The notes: generated by a model from the letters alone, not told the origin. A stretch of DNA of 20,329 nucleotides from Clostridium sp. CAG:245 (GCA_000435175.1 FR880013.1:16018-36346); one strand, 5' to 3'. Shown: positions 1 to 7,071, counted from the stretch's first letter. Numbers and translations: made by a program.

Positions 1-637
1 CTATTATATAATCTTGCCCATACAGTTCTAAAACATCCTCCTCATAATTCACTTGTAATGGATTTGCATGATGTATTAAAAGTGGAATACCCTTTTTATT
101 TCTTTTGTCTGATATTATTCCTATATGGTCTTTAAATACTATTATATCTCCACCTTGCCATTCCTTTATTTGTGATAAATCCGTTGTAAGTACAATATGA
201 TTATTTCTAAAATATATATCAAGATTTCTTACTCTTCTAAAGTCAATATTTTTATCAACAGTTTCAATGTTGTATTTTTCTCTGTTATTATGAATATCTT
301 CGTTTACTAATTTCATTAAGTAATATCCTGCATCTTTTAGTCCAAATGCAACAACATCTGTACAAACGCCATACTCATCATTTGGATATCCTGTTTCATA
401 ATATTTACTTTTATATTTAGGATTTTTAGAAATATAATTTCTTACATTATTCAGTATATCTGTTTGATCATCTATTCCATCATCGTCTTTATCAATATTA
501 CTAACATAAGTTTCAATCTTAAAATCCGCATTAGTGTATTGTTTATGTAGAATGCTGTTATATAAATATAAAAGTAAAACAGTAATTGAAATTATAATAA
601 TACCTATTATTATAAATACTAACCTTTTCTTATTCAT
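1..637 (-). CDS. DUF1287 family protein, membrane-anchored, partial at left edge
   Basis: The frame opens with ATG at 637 behind an AGGAG ribosome binding site (about 643-647) and runs without a stop to base 1, about 212 codons. Residues 1-8 are basic and polar, and 9-27 form one membrane segment or uncleaved signal. A short acidic DKDDDGIDD stretch follows near residue 50. The body matches DUF1287: GVCTDVV (Cys near 92), NEDIHNNREKY, DKNIDFRRVRN, GGDIIVF, DHIGIIS (His near 171), IHHAN and a terminal EEDVLELYGQDYI. That terminal block usually sits about ten residues from the C-terminus, so little is missing. The Cys and His placement resembles NlpC/P60-like folds, so a cell-wall amidase-type role on the outer membrane face is an inference; the biochemical function is not established. 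It lies 46 bases after the split Ig-like gene, same strand, probably one transcript. Confidence 0.85.
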   Translation of the reverse strand, partial: MNKKRLVFIIIGIIIISITVLLLYLYNSILHKQYTNADFKIETYVSNIDKDDDGIDDQTDILNNVRNYISKNPKYKSKYYETGYPNDEYGVCTDVVAFGLKDAGYYLMKLVNEDIHNNREKYNIETVDKNIDFRRVRNLDIYFRNNHIVLTTDLSQIKEWQGGDIIVFKDHIGIISDKRNKKGIPLLIHHANPLQVNYEEDVLELYGQDYII

Positions 638-682
638 TATTTACTCCTATCACCTACTACTCAGCTTATAATTTCTCGCTAA

Positions 683-1350
683 CTATTTAATTTCAAATTC
701 AGTTGAATAAATATCAGTTTTTTTACCATTTTCAAAAAATACAGTCTTTATAACTCTATAAGTTCCTTTTTCTAATTCTCCATAAGTGTTTTCTAGATTC
801 AATTTTTTTGTTGTTTGGCTATTTGCTTTGATTATATAAGCTATATCATTCCAAACTGTATTTGGTAAATAGTCTAAATATTCCCATTCTCCATTTATAT
901 TTTTTTGAATTTTATACTCTTCTCCATATCCTATTTCATTGTCATTATTATTTATAATTATTATTGAAATACTGGTAGTTTTTATCGTAGTACTATCAAC
1001 TTTCATTATAACATTTTCTAAATCACTATTATTTTCTTCATTTGTTAATAAATTTTCTTTATATTTTTTTCGTACGCTTTTATTTCTTCTTCAAAATCAT
1101 TATAATCCATAAACCATGTTCCAATTTTTATATCATCAAATCCTGCTATTGTGTGGAAGTCTATTACTTTATAACCTAAACCAAAATATTCTATTGTACC
1201 GCCGTCCATTATTCCTCCAGCTAGACTTTTTATACAAAAAATAGGCTTCTTCTGATTTTTTACTCTATTATAATCTACTGTAAAAAATACAATTCCTAAA
1301 ACAACTATTATTCCTAAAATACCAGCAACTACTTTTAAAATTTTTTTCAT
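683..1350 (-). pseudogene. Membrane-anchored Big_14-type Ig-like protein, split by a one-base frameshift
   Basis: Two consecutive minus-strand frames form one broken gene. The upstream fragment starts best at ATG 1350 (MKKILK), six bases after an AGGTG ribosome binding site; GTG 1359 lies inside that site. It has a membrane segment (residues about 7-27), a VDYNRVKNQKKPIF motif and a GGTIEYFGLGYKVIDF block, and stops at 1045. The downstream frame reads open through the junction (KENLLTNEENNSDLENV) and carries an Ig-like domain (GYGEEYKIQK, NDIAYIIKAN, YGELEKGTYRVIKTVFF), ending at 683. The first downstream ATG (1006) has no ribosome binding site. Adding one A to the A7 run (T7 at 1064-1070) fuses both into one protein of about 222 residues. 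From memory, related clostridial proteins are single chains with this order. Function unknown; surface-exposed by inference. The lesion may be real, slippage-compensated or a sequencing error. Confidence 0.75.
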
Positions 1351-1434
1351 AAACATCACCTTTCCTTCTACAATTTAATCTCAGCAATAGATTACTATTT
1401 TTCTGCCAAGCCACTAATTTGTTGAGATAATTAT

Positions 1435-1464
1435 ATTATAATATAAAAGATAGATAATTTTCAA
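1435..1464 (-). promoter_or_regulatory. Probable sigma-A promoter for the 1350-to-1 transcript
   Basis: On the minus strand, TTGAAA (1464-1459), an 18-base spacer and TATAAT (1440-1435) lie upstream of the Ig-like gene. A perfect 9-bp inverted repeat, ATAGATAAT/ATTATCTAT (1450-1458 and 1468-1476), has the -35 element in its loop region, a possible operator. The rest of the 329-base divergent region (1351-1679) is very AT-rich and holds no gene that I can see. Confidence 0.5.
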
Positions 1465-1629
1465 ATTATTATCTATTTTCACTCATAAAATATTATATAT
1501 ACTATATAAGCAAACAAAAAATGTCAAAAAAACAACCAACTACAAAATTTTAAAATTATTTTAAAATAGATTTAAAAATTGATAAATTAAAATTATAATA
1601 AACAATATTTCAAAAAAAAAATTATTTTT

Positions 1630-1656
1630 TGTCACATTTTCAAAAAAATAATCGTC
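1630..1656 (+). promoter_or_regulatory. ECF-type promoter upstream of the sigma factor gene
   Basis: TGTCAC (1630-1635), a 17-base spacer and CGTC (1653-1656) match the general ECF promoter form (an AAC-like -35 and a CGTM -10), 24 bases before the GTG start. A-rich tracts upstream could act as an UP element. The placement suggests that the sigma factor drives its own operon. This is inferred from spacing and motif only. Confidence 0.5.
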
Positions 1657-1679
1657 TTAAATAATAGAGGAGGTAAAAA

Positions 1680-2165
1680 GTGGATGCTATATATAAAAAA
1701 TATTGTAAATGCGTATATAACTTTTTGTATAAACTTACAAATGATATTGAACTATCTGAAGAATTAACTCAAGAAACATTTTATACTGCAATAAAAAAAA
1801 TAAATACATTAAATAACAAAGAAAGTATCCGTACATGGCTGTACCAAATTGCAAAAAATAAATGGAAAGATTATTTGAAGAAAAACAAAAAAGCTAATAT
1901 TGATTTAGATGAGAATACCGTAGAAAATTTAGTTGCAAATTGTGATATAGAAGAGGATATGATTGCTAAAGATAACATTATCGAATTTTATAAAAAGATA
2001 CATATGTTAGATATTGATACACGAGAAATTATTTATTTGAAAATTATAAGAAATTTTACTTTTAAAGAGATATCTCAAATATTAGGAAAGAATGAAGAGT
2101 GGGCTAGAACAAAATTTTACAGGGGAAAATTAAAGTTAAAGGAGAGTTTGAAAGATGAAAAATGA
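1680..2165 (+). CDS. ECF-type RNA polymerase sigma factor
   Basis: This 161-residue protein begins at GTG 1680, five to six bases after AGGAGGT; no ATG fits that site. Region 2 spans about residues 5-70, with the typical ELSEELTQETFYTAI helix and the IRTWLYQIAKNKWKDYLK block. An acidic linker (about 73-95) leads to region 4 (about 105-155), with LDIDTREIIYLK and the helix-turn-helix FTFKEISQILGKNEEWARTKFYR. Region 3 is absent and the length is normal, so this is a minimal group IV sigma factor that directs RNA polymerase to alternative promoters, probably for an envelope signal. It overlaps the next gene by 11 bases, the standard sigma/anti-sigma arrangement. An ECF-like promoter lies just upstream. 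Confidence 0.93.
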   Translation: MDAIYKKYCKCVYNFLYKLTNDIELSEELTQETFYTAIKKINTLNNKESIRTWLYQIAKNKWKDYLKKNKKANIDLDENTVENLVANCDIEEDMIAKDNIIEFYKKIHMLDIDTREIIYLKIIRNFTFKEISQILGKNEEWARTKFYRGKLKLKESLKDEK

Positions 2166-3126
2166 ATGTGATGTAGTTAAAGATTTACTACCAAGTTATG
2201 CTGAAGATTTGCTAAGTGATAATACAAACCAATTTGTAAAAGAACATCTTGATTCATGCCAAGAGTGCAGAAAAGTATATGATGGTATGAAAAAAATAAA
2301 TTATAATAAAGAAGATGACGAACAAATTGAAATAAACCATTTAAAAAAATATAGCAGGCATATGTTAATTTTAAAAGTAGTATTGATTATTTTAGTTTTT
2401 ATGATAATTACTTTTCCATTATTTTTTGTAATTAGATTTAATTTAAATAAAAATATTACGAATAAGGCTATAAACAATGTTAATGAATATAAGAATGTAA
2501 ACAATTATTTATTGCAAATAACTGAACATAATATTGATTTTGAAAGAAACACAGAATCGTTCCATAACTCAAAGTATTTTTATAAGGATAATCAATATAA
2601 AAAGGAAATGCACTCTGAAACTCCAGGTGTTAATATACAAAATGCAGATAGTTTTGAATATGGAAATATTAATTCTAAGGAAAAGGTCAAAATAATAGAG
2701 ACTCAAAAAGTATGCTATAATGTAAAAGCAAATTATATTTTACAAAAAAAAGATGGATTTTTGGATTTTATGATGATAGCATTACAACCTTTTAGTGAAG
2801 ATTATGGAACATTGCCTAATATATGGGTTCAAGCAGGATATAACCTTAGAACAGACAAGTATAATGGAAGAAAGTGCTATGTTTTGAGACTCGGTGATAA
2901 ATCATCATATAGAGAAATATGGATTGATAAAGAACAAATCACATTAGTAAGAACTGTTGACGAAATTTATAATAAGTCATATAACGAAAAAGTATATTCT
3001 ATAAAGTCTAATGTTGTGACAAATGAAGATGTGACTTTGCCAGATCTTACAGGTTATACTATAAAAGATAGCGAAGACAATGTACCAAGTGAATATATAG
3101 GAATTTATGAAAAGTTAGGAATATAA
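2155..3126 (+). CDS. Membrane-bound zinc-finger anti-sigma factor
   Basis: A 323-residue protein starts at ATG 2155, overlapping the sigma gene, with AAAGGAGAG at 2138-2146. The N-terminus carries the anti-sigma zinc-finger signature: CDVVKDLLPSYAEDLLSD, then HLDSCQEC with His31, Cys35 and Cys38 (HxxxCxxC). A linker is followed by a single membrane segment at about 71-93. The remaining 230 residues would be extracytoplasmic; they resemble the MucB/LolA-like sensory region of some clostridial anti-sigma factors (NIWVQAGYNLRTDKYNGRKCYVLRL, then EIWIDKEQITLVR), although that fold assignment is tentative. The protein presumably holds the sigma factor at the membrane until an envelope signal triggers release. 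The signal cannot be read from the sequence. Confidence 0.88.
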   Translation: MKNECDVVKDLLPSYAEDLLSDNTNQFVKEHLDSCQECRKVYDGMKKINYNKEDDEQIEINHLKKYSRHMLILKVVLIILVFMIITFPLFFVIRFNLNKNITNKAINNVNEYKNVNNYLLQITEHNIDFERNTESFHNSKYFYKDNQYKKEMHSETPGVNIQNADSFEYGNINSKEKVKIIETQKVCYNVKANYILQKKDGFLDFMMIALQPFSEDYGTLPNIWVQAGYNLRTDKYNGRKCYVLRLGDKSSYREIWIDKEQITLVRTVDEIYNKSYNEKVYSIKSNVVTNEDVTLPDLTGYTIKDSEDNVPSEYIGIYEKLGI

Positions 3127-3275
3127 TGTGTAAAAGGAGGAACAATAATTTATAAATATAGTTTAAGTATTAATAGTAGGTAATAACTTAAATTATGCTT
3201 CAAAAATATTAAATAATAATATTTAAAGAATAAATCCGAAAATTTTCTTTTTGCAATGTTAGAGCCTTATAATTC

Positions 3276-3304
3276 TTTACATTTCGGGCTATCTATATTA
3301 TAAT
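3276..3304 (+). promoter_or_regulatory. Probable sigma-A promoter for the GNAT gene
   Basis: TTTACA (3276-3281), a 17-base spacer and TATAAT (3299-3304) match sigma-A closely. A leader of roughly 125 bases would precede the GNAT start at 3437. The gap 3127-3436 holds this promoter and an orphan AAAAGGAGG at 3132-3140 that is not followed by a usable start codon. I see no gene in it. Confidence 0.5.
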
Positions 3305-3436
3305 TCAAATATACAATAATGTACTTTATGTTGCGTTTATAATATTCAATATGTTATGAAAGGATGGTTTATATCAGAAACTATAACTAGAAAATCAACC
3401 GGAGATATTACGCTCCACCAGTACGAGGTAAACAAT

Positions 3437-3913
3437 ATGAAAATTTACACATTAAGTTCTTTAATAGACAATCACCAACTTTTTTGTAAATTTGCACAAG
3501 ATGCGTATTCTGCAACAGATTGTCTTTGCCAAGATTATCCAAAGTATTTTGAGTGGTATTGGTCCAAAGATCTCCCAAGAGTTTTTAATGGTACTGGCGA
3601 AATTGTTGTTTGTACAATTGATGATAACATTGCTGGTATAGCTTCTCTGAAAAAAATTAACACAGAAAAGAAAATTTGTACTTTTTTTGTTGTTAAAGAA
3701 TACCGAGGTCAGCATGTTGCCACCAAGATGTTGGAATATATTTTTGAATATCTTGGCACTAGCAAACCGCTTATCGCAATTACAGGTTACAAAGTCTTGT
3801 CTTTTGTTCCAATTATAAAAAAATATAATTGGAAATTGACGCAAATTACGAGCAAGGGTTATTACAACAATGCCTCTTGTGAGTTTGTGTACAATGGCAG
3901 GCTTCCGGAATGA
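3437..3913 (+). CDS. GNAT family N-acetyltransferase
   Basis: The preferred start is ATG 3437, giving 158 residues, because GAGGT lies about six bases upstream. The longer frame from ATG 3356 adds 27 residues but has no ribosome binding site. The GNAT fold is recognised by EIVVCTIDDNIAGIASLKK (the beta strands before motif A) and motif A at about residues 83-97: VVKEYRGQHVATKML, with the acetyl-CoA pyrophosphate loop R-G-Q-H-V-A. The C-terminal half ends with FVPIIKKYNWKLTQ. Proteins of this type transfer acetyl groups from acetyl-CoA to amines; the substrate cannot be inferred here. Base composition is somewhat richer in G+C than its neighbours, a weak hint of transfer. The gene stands alone between its own promoter and a terminator. 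Confidence 0.85.
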   Translation: MKIYTLSSLIDNHQLFCKFAQDAYSATDCLCQDYPKYFEWYWSKDLPRVFNGTGEIVVCTIDDNIAGIASLKKINTEKKICTFFVVKEYRGQHVATKMLEYIFEYLGTSKPLIAITGYKVLSFVPIIKKYNWKLTQITSKGYYNNASCEFVYNGRLPE

Positions 3914-3920
3914 TTCATCC

Positions 3921-3967
3921 AAAAAAACACACATAGAAATTCAAGTGAATTCCAAGTGTGTTTTTTT
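3921..3967. terminator. Bidirectional intrinsic terminator
   Basis: AAAAAACACAC pairs with GTGTGTTTTTT across an inner GAATTC-containing loop. The A-run on one side and the T-run on the other allow termination of both the GNAT gene (plus) and the convergent acyltransferase gene (minus). Confidence 0.8.
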
Positions 3968-3974
3968 CTATTTC

Positions 3975-5234
3975 TTAATCATCTCTCGAGTTTGTTACAA
4001 TCTCATCTTTTTTCGTATTTCTTTTTACTGTTTGGTCTGGTATTACTTTCGTACCATCTGCTAAAATTATTTCTGGTCTTACTATTATGAAGCCTGGTGT
4101 AGAAATTTCGCATACATTTCCTTTTGAATCAGCAGTTATTTTTCTGCCTTTATAATTTACTTCGTGACCAGTTGTTTGAAGTACCACTCTTCTCCCCAAC
4201 TTTGCTCTATCACCAATAGTAATATTTCCAGCTAGTGTAGTATGATCTCCCACACTAACATCATTTCCTATTTTTACTGTTCCAATACAGTCAACGAAAA
4301 TATCATCGCCCATAACCAGATTGCTACCTTGTAACGGAAATAAAGCATCCAATATTTCTTTTCTACGTCTTATAGATACGCCTTGACTATTGTACTCAGA
4401 ACATAATTTATGTGATAATTCATAAATTTTAGATATAGTTGGCTCTAATGTATTATACTTTTCATATGTCAAAGCTCTAATATATTGTGTAAAATCACCT
4501 TTTACCCCAAGTTTTTTCATATGCTCTAGTATATGTTCTACTTCTGCATTGCTTCTTATTCCTTCGGCTCCCGGTTTTTTTACTTTTGTTTCATAATCTT
4601 CAGTTATAAACTTATATTCTCTACAAGGATTTCCAAAAGAAATCATTGATGGTTTTAATTGTGAATTTGATGTAATATGACTTCCCATTCCAATAACGCT
4701 TTTTTCTCCAACCTCTGTATAATTGTCAAAATTAACATTAGCACCAATCCAAGTATCTCTTCCTACATTTATTCTGCTTAATTGTGTTTGTTCATCTTGT
4801 GTGCAAATATTGTTATCTCCAAATTCAACGTTAGAAGCAACAAAAACATATTCATCCAAATGTGTAAGTGCTGATGCATTAAAATGCACTCTTGCATTTA
4901 TGTAATTGAAACCTTCCAAATCTACTGTTCCAATAATGGCAAACAATCCATCTCCACAGCCATAAATTGCACCATGCCCAGGGAACAAATTGTCTAAAAT
5001 TTCACTTTTTTCTTTATTATATTTTTCTATCTCTTCTGCTGATTTTGCTCTACTTATCAGTTCTGATAATTGCGTAAATCTCATGCAGTATTCTTTTGAT
5101 AATTGTAATAGCCTACGATATTCTTCATCTCGTACATCAAATTTTTCACCATTATACATTCTCTCTATTTGTTCAAAATCTCCATTAAAGCCTAATTTTC
5201 TTAAGTGTTCTATTTTTTGTTTTGTATTTAACAT
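3975..5234 (-). CDS. Tandemly duplicated hexapeptide-repeat acyltransferase-like protein
   Basis: A 419-residue protein starts at ATG 5234 after GGAGG. It contains two copies of a maltose/galactoside O-acetyltransferase-like unit (LbetaH fold, Maa/LacA type). Copy 1 is about residues 1-210, copy 2 about 230-405. Each begins with HLRKLGFNGDF or HMKKLGVKGDF, then a helical region, then EILDNLFP or EILDALFP, and then left-handed beta-helix hexapeptides. Single-copy relatives are about 185-200 residues. Copy 1 keeps the late coil and the closing IGMGSHITSN...FGNPCREYKFI, but lacks a His-Pro at the expected catalytic site. Copy 2 keeps a His in that position (QTTGHEVN, His357) but has a degenerate late coil. 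Acetyl-CoA-dependent O-acetylation of a sugar is the family activity; whether this protein is active is uncertain. Divergent from the next gene. Confidence 0.85.
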   Translation of the reverse strand: MLNTKQKIEHLRKLGFNGDFEQIERMYNGEKFDVRDEEYRRLLQLSKEYCMRFTQLSELISRAKSAEEIEKYNKEKSEILDNLFPGHGAIYGCGDGLFAIIGTVDLEGFNYINARVHFNASALTHLDEYVFVASNVEFGDNNICTQDEQTQLSRINVGRDTWIGANVNFDNYTEVGEKSVIGMGSHITSNSQLKPSMISFGNPCREYKFITEDYETKVKKPGAEGIRSNAEVEHILEHMKKLGVKGDFTQYIRALTYEKYNTLEPTISKIYELSHKLCSEYNSQGVSIRRRKEILDALFPLQGSNLVMGDDIFVDCIGTVKIGNDVSVGDHTTLAGNITIGDRAKLGRRVVLQTTGHEVNYKGRKITADSKGNVCEISTPGFIIVRPEIILADGTKVIPDQTVKRNTKKDEIVTNSRDD

Positions 5235-5255
5235 AGTCTATCCTCCACTTTTTCT

Positions 5256-5284
5256 ATTTTATCATAAAAAAGCGATTACTTCAA
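5256..5284 (-). promoter_or_regulatory. Sigma-A promoter for the hexapeptide acyltransferase gene
   Basis: On the minus strand, TTGAAG (5284-5279), a 17-base spacer and TAAAAT (5261-5256) with an extended TGn just upstream. The start codon lies about 22 bases downstream of the -10. Confidence 0.6.
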
Positions 5285-5286
5285 TC

Positions 5287-5315
5287 TTTAAACTTTTTGA
5301 TTTATGATATATAAT
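5287..5315 (+). promoter_or_regulatory. Candidate sigma-A promoter for the DUF3221-like gene
   Basis: TTTAAA (5287-5292), 17 bases and TATAAT (5310-5315) lie back to back with the opposite-strand promoter. A second, ECF-like candidate, CCAAC (5317-5321), N17 and CGTC (5339-5342), follows immediately and resembles the -10 region before the sigma gene. Confidence 0.4.
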
Positions 5316-5374
5316 ACCAACAAAATACGCTCTAGATTCGTCTAAATATTAGAAAGGTTTAAAAGGTGAAATAT

Positions 5375-5800
5375 ATGAAAAAAAATATTTTTAAAATAAT
5401 TATTGCTCTTGTAATTGTACTGTTAGTTTGCATTGTCGCTATGTATTTAATTGATTGTAACAGAATGAAAAACGGTGATGAGGTTTTATTTAGTACTTGG
5501 GGTAAAAAGTACGCACCACCAGTGAAAAAATACAATGATATTATTGAAGATACCGTTGATAACACTGAATATTCATTTTGTGGAACGATTACTCAAGTAG
5601 AGGAAAATTTATTCTTTGTTGAGCCTGATGAAGGCGAAAAAATTAGACAATCTTCAAATTTAATAATGGTTGGAAAATTAAAACTTGATACTAATGTAAA
5701 ATATGAAGTAGGTGAAAGAATAAGAATATTTTATGATGGAACAGTAATGGAAACATATCCAGCACAAATTAAGGCTATAAAATATGAGAGTATATTATAA
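5375..5800 (+). CDS. Small membrane-anchored protein, DUF3221 (YobA)-like
   Basis: The best start is ATG 5375 (MKKNIFK), five bases after AAAAGGTGA; GTG 5366 lies inside that ribosome binding site. The product has 141 residues. Residues 6-24 are a membrane anchor, followed by a DCNRMKNGDEVLFSTWGKKY motif and a short linker, and then a small beta-rich domain. This reads FCGTITQVEENLFFVEPDEGE..., then VGERIRIFYDGTVMETYPAQIKA. That pattern (a short OB-like beta domain describing a modified value that ends in P-A-Q-I) fits DUF3221-type secreted proteins. No enzymatic function is known. Its anchor-plus-D.NR.KN motif resembles that of the split Ig-like gene at 1350, so the two may be paralogous at the N-terminus. 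It is a single-gene transcript ending in a clear terminator. Confidence 0.7.
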   Translation: MKKNIFKIIIALVIVLLVCIVAMYLIDCNRMKNGDEVLFSTWGKKYAPPVKKYNDIIEDTVDNTEYSFCGTITQVEENLFFVEPDEGEKIRQSSNLIMVGKLKLDTNVKYEVGERIRIFYDGTVMETYPAQIKAIKYESIL

Positions 5801-5804
5801 AATA

Positions 5805-5843
5805 AAAAACTATTTGGAACTTTAATTATTCTAAATAGTTTTC
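5805..5843 (+). terminator. Intrinsic terminator after the DUF3221-like gene
   Basis: AAAACTATTT pairs with AAATAGTTTT around a 17-base loop and is followed by T-rich sequence. The stem core ACTATTT/AAATAGT also occurs in the terminator at 8369-8409. Confidence 0.75.
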
Positions 5844-5926
5844 TCTATATCTCTTAAACTTTTCGTTTATTGTAAAATCTCCCATTCTGTGATATAAATT
5901 AGTTAATTATTTTATTGGAGATGTTT

Positions 5927-6881
5927 ATGGAACGATATAATCATTTGAATACTTATTTTAAGCAAGTTTTTGGAGAGCGTACTTTGAAAATTTGTATTGA
6001 TGGAAATTTTACATGCCCTAACAGAGATGGCAAGTGTGGCACACGGTGGCTGTATTTTTTGCAGTAATAAAGGCAGTGGTGAACTTATTAAATCTGCACC
6101 TGATATTTCTAGCCAAATTACACAATATTTTGAAAGTTATCGAGCTAAGCGTGCAAATAAATTTATTGCATATTTTCAAAATTTCACTAATACCTACGAC
6201 ACAATTCAGAATTTAAAAGAGAAATATGATTCTGCTTTGATTGATGACAGGATTGTTGGCTTAGATATTGCAACTAGACCGGATTGTATAGATAAAAATG
6301 TTGCCAAATTAATAAGTACATATATGCCTAAATACAAAGTTTTTGTGGAACTTGGGCTTCAAACCTCTAATGACAGTATTGGTTCATTAATTAATAGGGG
6401 CTATAATTCGTCTAAATTTACCGAAGCCGTAAGCATTTTAAATAAATACAATATTCCAGTTATATGTCACATAATGGTAGGTTTGCCTACTGAAAACACG
6501 ATGGTATCTGTTCAAGAAACTATTGATGGTAAAACATATGATTTTAGGGTTTTTAAAGACATAATAGAGACTATAAAATTTATAAATAAGCATAATGTTT
6601 CAGGAATAAAAATTCATTCTACTTATGTAGTAAAAAATACTAAACTTAATAATATGTATGAAAATGGAGAATACACTCCGATTGCTTATGATGAATACAT
6701 GGAAAATTTAGTTTACATTATTACTCATATTAATCCTAAAGTTATTGTTCATAGAATTTCAGCTGATCCACCAAAGGATTTGTTTGTTGCACCTGAATGG
6801 TGCCTGCATAAAAAATGGGTTACAAATAATATAGATAAATTATTAGAAGAACAAAATTTAGTACAAGGAATGTTTTACTAA
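5927..6881 (+). pseudogene. Radical SAM protein of the YhcC/YtqA family (TIGR01212), frameshifted
   Basis: The family N-terminus is present from ATG 5927 (GGAG about seven bases upstream): MERYNHLNTYFKQVFGERTL, then ICIDGNFTCPNRDGKCGT. The frame then shifts at about 6041-6045: GGCACACGGTGGC reads out of frame, while removing one base gives the expected GTGGCIFCSNKGSGE. The second frame continues to 6881 with conserved blocks: FVELGLQTSND, HIMVGLPTE, VSGIKIHSTYVVKNTKL, IVHRISADPPKDLFVAPEW. Intact, it would have about 318 residues. The insertion falls between the first cysteine (FTC) and the CIFC pair, so neither fragment alone holds the 4Fe-4S motif. Members cleave S-adenosylmethionine to a radical; the substrate of this family is not settled. 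Everything else is intact, so a recent mutation or an assembly error is likely. Confidence 0.85.
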
Positions 6882-6896
6882 ATTTTAAAAAATTCA

Positions 6897-6925
6897 TTGT
6901 ATTTTTGCAGTTTTTCTATTATAAT
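6897..6925 (+). promoter_or_regulatory. Sigma-A promoter of the candidate toxin mRNA
   Basis: TTGTAT (6897-6902), a 17-base spacer and TATAAT (6920-6925). The transcript would start near 6932, right at the base of the 5' hairpin described at 6935-6962. Confidence 0.7.
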
Positions 6926-6934
6926 TAGACACAG

Positions 6935-6962
6935 CCTTTTCAAAGGAAATCTTTGAGAAAGG
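6935..6962 (+). promoter_or_regulatory. 5' hairpin covering the toxin Shine-Dalgarno
   Basis: CCTTTTCAAAG (6935-6945) pairs with CTTTGA(g)AAAGG (6951-6962), 11 base pairs with one bulged G and a GAAAT loop. The 3' arm includes the first half of AAAGGAGG, so the ribosome binding site would be partly closed. Translation-inhibiting 5' stems of this kind are known in type I toxins such as Fst. Confidence 0.65.
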
Positions 6963-6974
6963 AGGTGCAATATA

Positions 6975-7064
6975 GTGTCTTCATATGAATTAATTTGGCG
7001 ATTAATCGTATTATTACTACTAAGTAATGACAATGATGAAACCCAAGAAAAAAACAAAGAATAA
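6975..7064 (+). CDS. Candidate type I toxin, 29-residue membrane peptide
   Basis: A short ORF begins at GTG 6975, seven bases after AAGGAGGTG (6959-6967), one of the strongest ribosome binding sites in the window. The peptide starts MSSYELIWRLIVLLLL, a hydrophobic stretch with one Arg, and ends with a charged polar tail (SNDNDETQEKNKE). A short membrane stretch plus a charged tail is the layout of type I toxin peptides (Fst/Ldr, TxpA, BsrG classes), but I do not recognise this peptide as a member of a named family. It lies between a sigma-A promoter and a strong terminator, and faces a convergent small RNA with a matching repeat. Membrane damage on overexpression is an inference. Confidence 0.6.
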   Translation: MSSYELIWRLIVLLLLSNDNDETQEKNKE

Positions 7065-7071
7065 TCTTTGT

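Noticed and set aside
3132..3180. Strong AAAAGGAGG followed by a 12-codon frame
   Set aside because: No ATG, GTG or TTG lies at a usable distance; at most an eroded start of a lost gene.
3236..3288. CCGAAA and TTTCGG as a possible terminator
   Set aside because: Only six base pairs around a loop of about 40 bases, and no U-tract.
3356..3436. N-terminal extension of the GNAT protein from ATG 3356
   Set aside because: There is no ribosome binding site, while ATG 3437 has GAGGT at good spacing and fits the family N-terminus.
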